Below are positions 1 through 9,400 of a stretch of 16,797 bases of DNA, one piece after another; position 1 is the stretch's first letter, and every line of letters starts with the position of its first letter. The position numbers and the translations under genes are program-made. Location of the stretch: contig MU634049.1 of assembly GCA_026770595.1 (NCBI GenBank), positions 1 to 16,797 of the forward strand. The letters run 5' to 3'. Below the pieces are notes generated by a model. The model did no database searches. It saw only the letters and a list, made by a program, of their open reading frames with translations, and was not told the origin of the DNA. The DNA comes from Ochromonadaceae sp. CCMP2298. Lineage: Eukaryota; Sar; Synurophyceae; Ochromonadales; Ochromonadaceae.

Positions 1-451
1 ACTCGATCTTGGAAGTATGAAGAGCCTCCAGCTGGAGCTTGCGGGTCGCCGTGATGCGCTTGTTGAAGGAGACCACCGCCTCGGGGAGGACATGGTTCAG
101 CACCGTATCCTCATCGTCGCACAGATCCAGATCACTCCACGTATCAGCACGAGTCTGACGGAAAAGGGAAGAGTGATAGTGTGTCTGTGCGAACGAGTAA
201 GTGATATGGCGAGAGTGGTTCCTCCCCTTGACGCCTTGGAGTCCACTGTAGTCGTAGACCCCTAGCCCTCCCAGCCTCTGCGGGAGGCTGCGGAGGGTGC
301 GCATCTCGTGGTCTTCTGGGCAGTCTGCCAGCGCCGCCAGAGCCGTATCGATCCGCCTATCGAACGGCTCGAAGAGGGCCGCCGCATCTGGCAGCTCCGT
401 CACGCGGCAAATAAAATTCGCCCGCGCGTTTTTATATTGTACGTACTGTAC
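1..451 (-). mobile_element. Partial retroelement reverse-transcriptase C-terminal region, open at left edge
   Basis: Reading the minus strand from just after an in-frame TGA (plus-strand 452-454) to base 1 gives an uninterrupted frame of 150 codons with no good start codon. It contains FEPFDRRIDTALAAL followed by SLPQRLGGLGVYDYSGLQG. A hydrophobic, spaced run ending in LP-x-x-x-GGLG is typical of the region after the palm/thumb in non-LTR (LINE-like) reverse-transcriptase polyproteins, where it is usually followed by an Ala/Ser-rich helix. The frame continues off the window, so the 3' end of the element is not seen. No catalytic YxDD box or endonuclease domain is present. The missing 5' part would fit the 5' truncation common for LINE copies, but the boundary at about 410-450 is not sharp. 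It could instead be a host gene exon with a similar motif. The call rests on pattern recognition only. Confidence 0.5.
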
Positions 452-454
452 TCA

Positions 455-922
455 TGAGTGGTGAAACTGCTGGCAGATTCTCTATGAGGTCTCTCCCCTT
501 GCTCTTATGATCTTACGCCCATATCCAGAAAGTGGGGTTTTGGACCGCCCACAGTATTCCAAATCATAAAACCCCTGTTTCACAAGTTGTCGCTGATTCG
601 GCGCAAAGTCCGCGGCAAAACATGGTGTGATGGACCAAGGATTCTTTCGGAATGATTGATTACCCGCCGGGGGTTGAAGAGGGAAAAGAAGTAGAGGTGC
701 AACTCCGGAACTGCAACTCATCAGTGCTATGTCAAAGGTGTAACTTAGTCAAAGGTGTGTGCTATGCGCTATGCAGCCTCATTCTCCCAAACCGCGAGCA
801 TCTCTGGCTCCTATTCGCGCGCACGGGTAACCCTCTACTCACCCTCCGTCAATCCGTCGGAAATCAGGTCGGCTCTCGCCTCATCTCCCTCTCTCGAGCG
901 CCCCGACCCCTAACAGACCAAA
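455..922 (+). promoter_or_regulatory. Presumed 5' flank and promoter region of the GATase-SIS gene
   Basis: I see no convincing coding region, tRNA or rRNA in this stretch, and no clear TATA box. Short structures are visible. GGGGTTTT at 534-541 and AAAACCCC at 568-575 form an 8-bp inverted repeat. GTCAAAGGTGT occurs at 731-741 and again at 748-758, a 17-base step. GCTATGC is tandemly doubled at 761-774. The direct repeats lie about 165-190 bases before the start codon, where an activator site could sit, but that role is inference. The start at 923 is preceded by AAA, giving an A at -3, which is a favourable eukaryotic initiation context. Confidence 0.35.
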
Positions 923-3900
923 ATGTGCGGGAATTTCGGACTTCTCTTCGTCCAGAACGCTGGTAAGAAGGTAGAGGAACTTGTGTTCCAACAAAACCCT
1001 CAGAATGGTATTCAATTGGGTAGAGTCGGCGTCAGTGAGCAGCAGGGAGTCTCTGGCAGCAGGGAGAAGCTCAAGCCTCCCCTTGAAATCCTAGAGGCGC
1101 AGGCCTCCAACACCGAGATACGGGGTGGACAGGCGGGCGGCTACAGCAGCTTCGAGTATAAGCAGTGCAGAAATGTAATCTTCGATCCGATGAACCCGGT
1201 GTCGAGCATCAGCAGGCACTCGGTGCACAGCCTGCACAGCCAACATGGCTCGCAGTTCGGGACCACCGTGGTGAACATCGCATCCGCCAAGAACCACGTC
1301 AACTACACCATGTTCGACCAAGAGTATGTGACTATTCCGAGAGCCACACGTATCAGAGCGGTGGCCCGCAAGAGACACCCCCTTGCGGCGGACCTCACGG
1401 CTACCTTTTTAAGGGAAAGGGGCGGCCAGAGCATCACGTACAATAGCATGCTGACCGGTAAGGCCCCCGCCCCTTCCCCTCCTTCCCCTCTTTCTACTAA
1501 CTCCATTCACTCATATGACTCACAATGTACGATGTACGTACAGTTATCGCACACACGCGGTTCGCCACATCCTCGGTAAACCTGGTGCCCGAGCTGCACC
1601 CGCACGAGTGGGCGCCCATGCGAGACGAGGTAGTCTGGACCTTCAACATCGTGCAGGGCCGCTACGAGCGCGGTGTCGCAAAGATGGGCGTGCACATCAC
1701 TCACAACGGGGATTTCGACGCCATGGATGCGTACGCGCAGGTGATGGTCAACGAGGAGGTCGGCTACTGGCTGGCGCGTGTTCTCTACACGCACAACCCT
1801 GCCAGGTCTGACTCGTGCAAGATCGCAGGCATGATGGAGCTGCTGCGCGTGCAGGGCAGGTGGGCTGCCTCAGCTAGGCTCTCGTGGGTGCGCACTGTGC
1901 TCTCTGCCTGTTCGGACGTATCGGGGGGGCAGATGCTCACCGAGCACGCGCCCTTCTCCTTCCCCACCCCGGCCTTCTTCCTCCAATGGTCTATCTTCCT
2001 CGAGCAGCACTGGATGAAGCACATCAACAACATTATCGTACCTGTCACTGCGCCCTTCAACCACCACATGGCGGGCAAGCGCTTCTACTACCGCATCAAA
2101 GAAGCCGCCGTGGTGCAGTTCCAGTCCGCCATCTGCAAGTCGCTCAAGGAGGGGTCGAACGCGCTCAAGCTGGGGGCAGAGAAGTGGAACCTCATGAAGA
2201 CGGAGTCCTTCGTGCACCACGCTGTGCGCGGGTTCCTGAAGATGGACATCTACAACGCGGTCACGGAGCTGCTGGGCAGGGGCGAGGGCAGCTTCGGTTT
2301 GCAGGTGCACTGCAGCCTGGAGCCGGGGGTGGTGGTGCTGGCTTCCAAGGGGCAGCCCATGAGCATCAGCTACTGCGACGACCCCGAGGTACCACTGGTG
2401 CTGTTCGCGTCAGAGGGGGAGGCGCTAGCAGTGCCCGTGTACGAGTCAGGCAAGAGCATGAAGACGCGCATGGACCTGGACGGTCGGGGGGAGGTGGTGC
2501 GCATCGGGGACCCGCGCGCACTGCTAGAGGGTCAATTTACTGCCACAGAGAAGTTGAGCGCTAATGTCGTATCCCCCACGCGGAATCGGGGGCACTCCGA
2601 GGGGGGGGCTTTTGGCGGGTACAGGTCCGCCTACGGGCATCCCTTGAACCGCCAGCAGTGCTTGCTGCTGCCCAGCGGCGTGGAGCTGCGTGCCTACGTG
2701 CTAGACCGCAAGTGCGAGCTAGGCCCGGAAGACTTCGCAATGAGGGCGAAGGTGGTAGTGCCTGCGCGCGTGCCGTACGACCCCCACGCGGACCTGGTGA
2801 AGACGGACCTGGAGCAGGTGCCGGCAGTGCTGAACGCCATCGACAGAGGTAGGGACACGCTGTCACTCTCCTACGTAACTCTCTTTCCCTGTCTCTCCGC
2901 CCCTCTGTCTCTCTGCCTCTGCCAATCCTCACTTCTCCCTCTCACCGCACCCCCCAAAAAACACACACCCTCCCTCAGCCTGGCTCAAGCGCTTCTCCTC
3001 GCAGCGTGTGGCAGGGCAGTCCCTCTCGGAGCACCTCTGCGCCTGCATGAGGCGCCGCCTCACCACCAACCTCGACACCATAGACCTGCTCATCGGCGGC
3101 ATAGAGGCCTCCCTGTGGCTGGCTGAGCAGTTCGCCGCAGATCTGAGGAGAGTCTTCCCATACCTGAACGTGTCTACCGTATCCAGCAACAAGTAAGTGC
3201 ACTAGGAGGATCGACGTGGATCGCTCTTACATGTGACACCTGTAACACCTACATATAACCCTAACCCTACCATCCACCCTATACAGGTTGTTGGGCTTTG
3301 GCGACCAAGACTCCAGCAAGGTCTTCTTCCCTACCTCCGAGGACCACACTGAGCGACGCGTGGGCCCCCATACCTGTGTGCTGCTGGTTTCCCAGTCAGG
3401 CCAGACCTTTGCCACCCTCCACGCCACCCGAAAACTCTGCCCCGTGGTGCCCAGTAGGCTGTGGATCCTCACGGGCTGCGTGTCAAGCAAGATGGAGAGC
3501 GCTATGACCGACTGCTATGCGAAGCTGGGCATGAAGTACGGGGACAATAGAGTGATGGACAATCTCTCCGGTCACCGCCCCGCAGAGCCCACCTCCATCG
3601 CAGTGGCGGCCACATGGCATACGATGACACGTCTCCTAATGCACCTAATATTCACCGCCCGGGTGCTGATGCCCGCCGGGCGCATCGTGCACGACTGGGT
3701 GTATCACAAGAACGCAGTCACCATCCAGACCTACATGCGCAGACACAGCAAGAGCATGCGCAGGCTACATTTCAGCCAAACCCAGCTCGCCAGCCATGAT
3801 AGCTCCTTAGGCGAGTTCAACAAGCTTCTGAATCCGTTTGAGACGCCGGAGAAAAGAAGCAGGTGCGGTAGTGGGGAAAGCATCCGTCGCGGGAGTGGGG

Positions 3901-5855
3901 AAGGCAGGGTGCGCCTCAGCAGTGAGAACAGCAACAGCGGACACGTGCAAGTGCACGTCAGCGCGGCCTTCTGCGACATGGGCATGTACGTGAAGCCCGT
4001 GGTGCTGATGCGGCTGACGGACGGGTGCATACAGGACTTTAACAGCCTGCTGGCAGACAACCTCGTGCCCAATATATGCTGCATCGTGGGGCGCGACATA
4101 AACGGCCATCTGCTCAACGACATCACCAGCTCCAGCATCCACAGCAACGTCACTGCGGGACGCGACAATTCTGTGCACGACAGCCTGGTGGAGAGCGGTC
4201 GCAAGTGGGCAGCGCATATAGACGAGTCCTGGCAGGTGCTGGTGCTAGCAGGGGCCTACATCATCATCTCTGTGTCGCTGGGTATCCCCCTCTGCGGCGT
4301 GCTTGCGGACATAGTCGTGGCGATACTGCAGGTGGGGGGGGTCATAGGACCTGGACATCTCGGCGTGACGCTGCGCCACGGTCATGCCAGCAGATTATTG
4401 ACCCAGCACCCAGGCTGGGCGGTTGGGGCTCTTTTAGTACAGCTGGCAGACGCCGTGCTGTACATCTACTGCGGCAAGCACATCACGCGCCTGGTGCGTC
4501 TAGCAAGCGGTCGCCCTCTGCACGCGCGCCTGGGCAAGCGCACCATCGTGATCGTGGACACGCCCACTGTGCACCAGCTGCTAGAGAACTTCGTGTCCAA
4601 GCTGTACTCGCAATCATACTCTGTCATGTCAGTCGAGGTGCACGGGGCCTCAGGCCTGGACCACTTCGTGCACCGCTTCACGCACCGCGTAGTGAGAGGA
4701 GTGCTGCTGGCGGTGGGCAGGCCTGACGGGCGTCTCTGCTGCCTGGCAAAGTCCGAGGCCTCCACTTTGCTGGCAGTGAAGCAGGCTGCATTCATACGCA
4801 ACCCAGAGTACGAGCTGGACGGCTCCGGCCCCGACATTATAACCATAGGGCACAACCCCTACGTGCCCAATATTGGCCTCGCCTCCCACGTGGTGCTGAA
4901 CTCCGTCACATCGAACGCGGTGACCACCCCTAAGGAGTCCAGCATCAGGCGCACAGCCTCGCACGTGTCTCGCGTGCTGGCAGGCAGGCAGGGCTTCGTG
5001 GACTTGGACGTGACAGTGCGCAAACTTGACGGCGCCACTCTGCGCACCACCACTACTGAGTGGAAGAGGCACCGCTTCCTTGACATGTACCTCTACAACA
5101 GGCTGTTCATGAGCGAGAAGCCCTTCACCACCGCCATCCTGCGCTCCCTGCGCTTCTCCCTCGAGTTCGAGGCCGAGCGTATGCGCATCGCCCAGCATAA
5201 AGCCCTCCGGCGGAGCAGCATCCAAAGCGTGCCCCTCTTCATGCGCGAGGCATCCATCTCTGGAGCGGCGGGAGCGGCGCTCAACTCCCCCCACGCCCAG
5301 CGCATGCGCTCCAAACTCACCTCCATGGCGGTGGGCGCGCATGGGCACCAGAGCACCCTCCCCTATGGCGTGCACCACATAAACCCCAGCCTGCTAGCAA
5401 ATGCTCGCTCCATCCAGGACTCAAACTTCGCCACCTTCGTGAGGAACAACGTCGACATGCTGCGGAAGATGAAGAGTCAGCAGGAGACCACTGCCAACAA
5501 GTCCAACGACCCCGCTATGGTGCAGGCCTTCATCGCCAAGCTGGACGACGACACGAAGATCATCGTGGACAGGCAGGTGGTGGTGCAGCAGCTGTATGAG
5601 TGCAGAATCGCCTCTCTGGAGCGCTACATCGCCTTCTGCGTGATGTTCCACGCCATGGCTGAGGTATCCTCCAAGCCCTGGCTATGCGAGGGCTGGAACG
5701 TGACGCGCTCTCAGTCCAACCTGCGCGTGGCCACCACCGCGTCGCCCATAATGGCCTCGGAGGAGAGCCACGGGGTGACCTTCTCAAAGGCTGTTGTCAG
5801 CAAGGCACGCAAAGACATAGGCATCCTCACGCGCAAAGTGCAGACCAACTTCTAA
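923..5855 (+). CDS. Large GATase-II / SIS-domain membrane-associated protein (GlmS-like, 1540 aa, four exons)
   Basis: I join exons 923-1457, 1544-2848, 2979-3192 and 3287-5855; all three junctions keep frame and give 1540 residues. The start is decided by MCGNFG: class-II amidotransferases need Cys2 exposed as the N-terminal nucleophile once Met is removed. HTRFATSS (residues 182-189) and THNGD with N233-G234 match the glutamine-site Arg and oxyanion-hole motifs of GlmS and PurF relatives. FASEGEALAV fits the later part of the same domain. DLLIGGIEASLWLAEQF begins a SIS Rossmann domain that holds the SQSGQT phosphosugar loop at 720-725. An IQ-like motif (IQTYMRRHSKSMR) lies at 831-843. Long hydrophobic segments lie near 999-1044 and 1060-1080. 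The block around 1137-1152 (HGASGLDHFVHRFTHR) looks tightly constrained but is unassigned. E. coli GlmS is 609 residues; its ALKLKE and ELKHGP isomerase motifs are not found here. Inference: it hydrolyses glutamine and delivers ammonia to an unknown sugar phosphate at a membrane. It may not make glucosamine-6-phosphate at all. An additional undetected intron cannot be excluded. Confidence 0.83.
1458..1543 (+). other. Intron 1 of the GATase-SIS gene (86 nt, phase 1)
   Basis: The donor is ACCG|GTAAGG and the acceptor TACGTACAG|TT. A perfect TACTAAC branch-site sequence lies at 1495-1501 after a C/T-rich run. Removal joins G to TT to make Val179 and restores the conserved VIAHTRFATSS motif, which is strong evidence for this exact junction. 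Confidence 0.88.
2849..2978 (+). other. Intron 2 of the GATase-SIS gene (130 nt, phase 1)
   Basis: The donor is GACAGAG|GTAGGG and the acceptor CCTCCCTCAG|CC. Almost the whole intron is pyrimidine-rich. Reading through would give a low-complexity Leu/Ser/Pro tail and the wrong frame. Splicing gives NAIDR-A-WLKRFSSQRVAG, which leads straight into the SIS domain. Confidence 0.85.
3193..3286 (+). other. Intron 3 of the GATase-SIS gene (94 nt, phase 2), with telomere-like CCCTAA units
   Basis: The donor is AACAA|GTAAGT (a perfect consensus) and the acceptor CTATACAG|G. Splicing rebuilds Lys685 in SSNKLLGFGDQD, continuous with the SIS domain. TAACCCTAACCCTA at 3256-3269 resembles two TTAGGG-type telomere units. 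Its CTAAC core lies about 22 bases before the acceptor and is a reasonable branch site. Confidence 0.87.
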
Positions 5856-6183
5856 GCTTCTTGACTGCTGGACCCCGGGATCGAGGTGCTGACTGGGTAG
5901 TGTTAATGAACAGTTGAGTTACCTTCGGGCAGAGGATAGTTAGACGAAAAGTTAGGCAATGAACAGTCCGTAGATAGAAACAGACACAGCACCCTCGACT
6001 ACAGACTAAAATCGTTACTATTTCCTAGCTATGTACACAACTGGGCACAAACTACATGTCCAGGCATATGGTTACCAATCGTGCACAGCGAATGTCTTTA
6101 GGTTTCCAAGACTTTAAAAAAAATGCACGTGATTGCTTTCATTTTTAATTAAGCCGCTGTGCGGTATATTGGGTGTTCAAAAC

Positions 6184-6205
6184 TAACGCTCTTGTAACGC
6201 TCTTG
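6184..6205. repeat. Perfect 11-bp tandem duplication TAACGCTCTTG x2
   Basis: TAACGCTCTTG occupies 6184-6194 and repeats exactly at 6195-6205, in the spacer downstream of the GATase-SIS gene. A small hairpin candidate follows, with TTCAGCG at 6236-6242 pairing with CGCTGAA at 6256-6262 across a 13-base loop. Both are most likely replication-slippage products or 3' UTR structure; no function is evident. Confidence 0.7.
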
Positions 6206-6367
6206 GCCCCATTGAAAGGATTGGGGGCGGCTGTCTTCAGCGCGCCCATCCTTAACGCTGAAACTGCGTTGAAAGGAAGTCTACAGATTTAAGGCTATAG
6301 ACAAAAATAATACAGTCGATTTAAGATCAGCAGTGATTGCGTGATCGCTCCTCCTCCGTTCTCCATT

Positions 6368-6425
6368 CATGTATCCCCCCGTATCCCATGCATCCTTTTA
6401 TCCCCCATATCCCCCGTATCCCATC
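6368..6425. repeat. Short degenerate TATCCCCC repeat just past the receptor-gene stop
   Basis: The plus strand carries a run of related units, variants of GTATCCC and TATCCCCC, including two copies of CCCCCGTATCCCAT. On the coding (minus) strand these are GGGGGATA-type units in the first 60 bases of the 3' UTR of the giant receptor gene. They are imperfect and few, so expansion of a simple sequence is the simplest explanation. Confidence 0.6.
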
Positions 6426-6429
6426 TCTT

Positions 6430-9400
6430 CTATTCGATATCGACAGCGAGCTGAGGGGAAGTTCTCTCCCCCGGTAGCGCGGGTGCGGGTGCGGGGACTA
6501 CGTTGCGCCCCGCAGCATACCGCTCCAGGAACTCCATGGGGACCCCCCCCTGCTTGGCGTAGACCTTCATGCGGCTGTGCACGCTGTCCGCAGTAAACAG
6601 GTCTGCAGGCGCGTAGGCGGCGGGTGCTCCGGCTGCGTCGACGAGCACCTCCAGACCGGCCTTGGCGCCGAACGAGCTGCCCTTGAACAGGCGCTTGGGC
6701 TTGGCGGGGGTCGTAGCGAAGACCTTGGCAGGTGCCTTCTGGTTCGACTGGGCCGACTTCTTGTATAGGTCTTGGCTGAGCAGCTTCAGGTTGCGGTAGA
6801 ACTCGGCAACGAAGGTGGGGTCTGTGTCGTTGCTGAGGTCTGAGGGGTTGACCTTGATGTGCGACAGGGCGTGAATGACCACCAGCCCGAAGTCTCCCGA
6901 GGAGGAGAGGCGGTTGGTGTGCACGAGCAGCGTGTTGTCCACGGAGTCGTAGAAGTAGCTGTTGCAGAAGGCGTTGCCGGAGGCGGTGGAGGGGGGCAGC
7001 GAGTAGGCTGCTCTGATGTTGAGGCTCTTGAGACCAATCATGGTGGCCAGGCGCTTGCCAAAATCGATGCGCGCTAGGTCCGCGAGCTGTACGTCCGCCT
7101 CTGGCATGATCTCCAGGGACTCCCCAGGCACCGGCTCGTCTCTGTCCAGATATGGGCCGCCACCCCCCGAGGCCACCTGCGCCGGTGATGAGATTCCTTT
7201 TTTCTCGAGAGTCATGATGACGCGCTCGATGTGCTCCAGCTTCCCCTCGATCAGCTGCATGGAGCGGGCCACTACGGGGTTGGTCTCGCCCGGCACCGCC
7301 GCGATGTTGCTGCTGATGTCGGCGATCTTGGCAGATATTGCGCTCACTGCGGCCTGCGCCTTGGCGCTCTGCACTGCCGCCGAGCTGGTCTGCAGCCCTG
7401 GGGGGGGAGAGCCCGTCGGCGCGGCGGCCTCGGACCCAGCAGCTCCCTTCTCTCCAGTGGAGGCGGCCTTGCCCCCCTTGCGGCGGTTCAGCCTCTCTGC
7501 CAGCTTGGCCTTCTTGTTGAGCCGATCGGCGTCCATCGCACTGAGCGCCGCAGCCTGCTCCTTCTCGAAGCTGGAGAGGATGCGCGCCTTCTCTGCCTTA
7601 TCCAGTTCTCCATCTGGGTCTGTCTGCTTCTTCAACATCTCCTCCTTCTGACGCTCCATCTCCTTCTTCTTGCGCTGGAAGTCCTGGTCGCCCTTCTTCT
7701 GCTCCGCAGCTAGGTCGTCCTGGATCTTCTTCATCTCGTTCTTCATCCTTTCGCGCATAGCCCTCTCCGTCTCCGCGCGCTCCTTGCGGATAGCTTCCTC
7801 GCGAGTCTTCTTCTCTAGCTCGATCTTGGCCTTGTAGGCTAATAGCTCCTCCTCCTGCGTGAGGCCAGTGCTGCTCAGATGTGCGAGCGAGTCAGGGTCT
7901 GTGTAGAGCGCCACCACATTGGCCAGCTCCTGCAGCTGCCTCTGGCGAAGGTCCATCTGCTTAGACAGGTGTACTCCCTCCAGCTGCGAGATTGCGGCGT
8001 TCTCGGCATCTACCTGCTTCGCGTGGAACTCAGCATCCAGGGCCGCCACCGCCTCGGCAATGCTCGAGTCCGTAGCGCCGTTCCCGGCCAGGCCCTCCAC
8101 GAGGTCTATCTTGGCCTTGGACTTGTTGGCCAGCACCTCCTCCACCGCACCCTTGAGGGCAGCGATGCGCTCCTCGAAGTTGTGCGTGAGCACGGCCTTC
8201 ATCTCGGCGTCGTGGCGCTCCTTCTGCACCAAGTTGACCGCCTCGTTGAACTGCTTCTCCGGCACCATGCCCTTGCCCAGCGTCTCCTTGAAGCAGTAGT
8301 CCTCCCTCTCCAGGTCAGACAGACCTAGGCTCTTGGCCTTCTCCACCACCTCCTGCACCTTCTCAGTCCACGCCTGCTTGGCCAGACGGCTAACCTCGCG
8401 CTCCTCCGAGTCCTTCTCGTGCTTCGCCTTGAGCTCGAACAGAGCCGTCTCCTCCTGCTCCTTCAGCTCGAGCTCTCGCTTGGCCCGCTTTGCAGCCAGC
8501 CTCTCCTCCATCTTCCCCTTGGAGGCCTTCTTCTGCGTCTCCTGCTCAGCCTTGCGCCGCTCCTCCTGCTTCTCGTGCATGTCGCGCATACGCTGCACCT
8601 CCCTCACGGCAATGTCCTCCTCGGCCTGAGACTGGATGTCAGCCATGGCGCGGATGGCGGCCTCGCGTGCAGTGGCCTTGGCAGCCTCAATCTCGGCCTG
8701 CTTCAGCTGCTCACGAAGCTCGGCCTCCTCCGCCTCCGCCGCAACACGGTTTTGCTCGCGCCGCTGCTCGTCCTCCTCCGCGGCTCTGTGCTGCAGCTCC
8801 AGCATGTTTTCATGCTCCTCCTTCTTCAGCCGAGCATCCTCCAGCTCGCGCTCAGCAGAGTCGTCGATCTTGAGCAGCTTGGCGGCGCGCTTCTCCGCCA
8901 GTCTGGCCTTCAGCGCCTCCTCATGGGCCTTGCGCTCGGCCAGCATGGCGCTCTCCAGCTGCTTAGCCTGGTCCTCGTGCGAGCGGCGGATACCCTGCAT
9001 GCGCTCCTGGGCAGTGTCTCGCTCAGCCTGGGCACTCTGGGAAGCAGCCGTGGCCGCATCGTGCTCCTTGGCGATGAGCCGGCTCTCCGCCTCCAGAGCA
9101 TCCCTCTGCTTTGAGCCCACGGCCTCCACCCTCTGCGCTTCCAGCTGCTCAGCCAACGCCGCCACCTCACGCTGTTCCTCAGCCGCCTGGATTGCCTGCG
9201 CCTCCGTGGCGCTCTTGCCGCCCTCCGTCAGCTCACTGATGCGCTTGTCGCGCTTCGCCGCGAGCCGCTTCTGCAGAGAGGACTTCTCTTTCTTGGCGTT
9301 GTCGGCCAGAGACTCCTCCAGCTTGCGCACGTCCTGGTCGTACTGCTCTCTGAGATTGCGCACCTCTGCCTCCGTGTTGCGCTTGGTGGCGCGCGATGCG

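Larger units (their letters stand above)
5856..6429. other. Convergent intergenic spacer (both 3' ends)
   Basis: This is the 574-base spacer between the stop codons of two convergent genes. It is more AT-rich than the coding DNA on either side, as expected for 3' UTR and spacer. I see no ORF of substance, no tRNA and no canonical AATAAA on either strand. TGTAA, the green-algal type of poly(A) signal, occurs at about 6193 on the plus strand, but it lies some 340 bases past the stop and is weak evidence. Short repeats here are listed separately. Poly(A) sites cannot be placed from sequence alone. Confidence 0.6.

Noticed and set aside
482-966. Small open frames on both strands of the 5' flank
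   Set aside because: They are short, have no motif and overlap each other; the start at 923 in another frame is fixed by the Met-Cys amidotransferase N-terminus.
2849-3126. Continuation of exon 2 through intron 2 as coding sequence
   Set aside because: Read-through gives low-complexity Leu/Ser/Pro and His/Arg sequence, whereas splicing at GT-AG restores a conserved-looking SIS domain in frame.
4650-5378. Minus-strand open frame of 242 codons inside the GATase-SIS gene
   Set aside because: It is a shadow of exon 4. The plus-strand translation has clear motif structure and this one does not.
6236-6262. 7-bp hairpin as a transcription terminator
   Set aside because: The stem is short with a 13-base loop and no T-run, and the DNA is eukaryotic, where intrinsic terminators do not apply.
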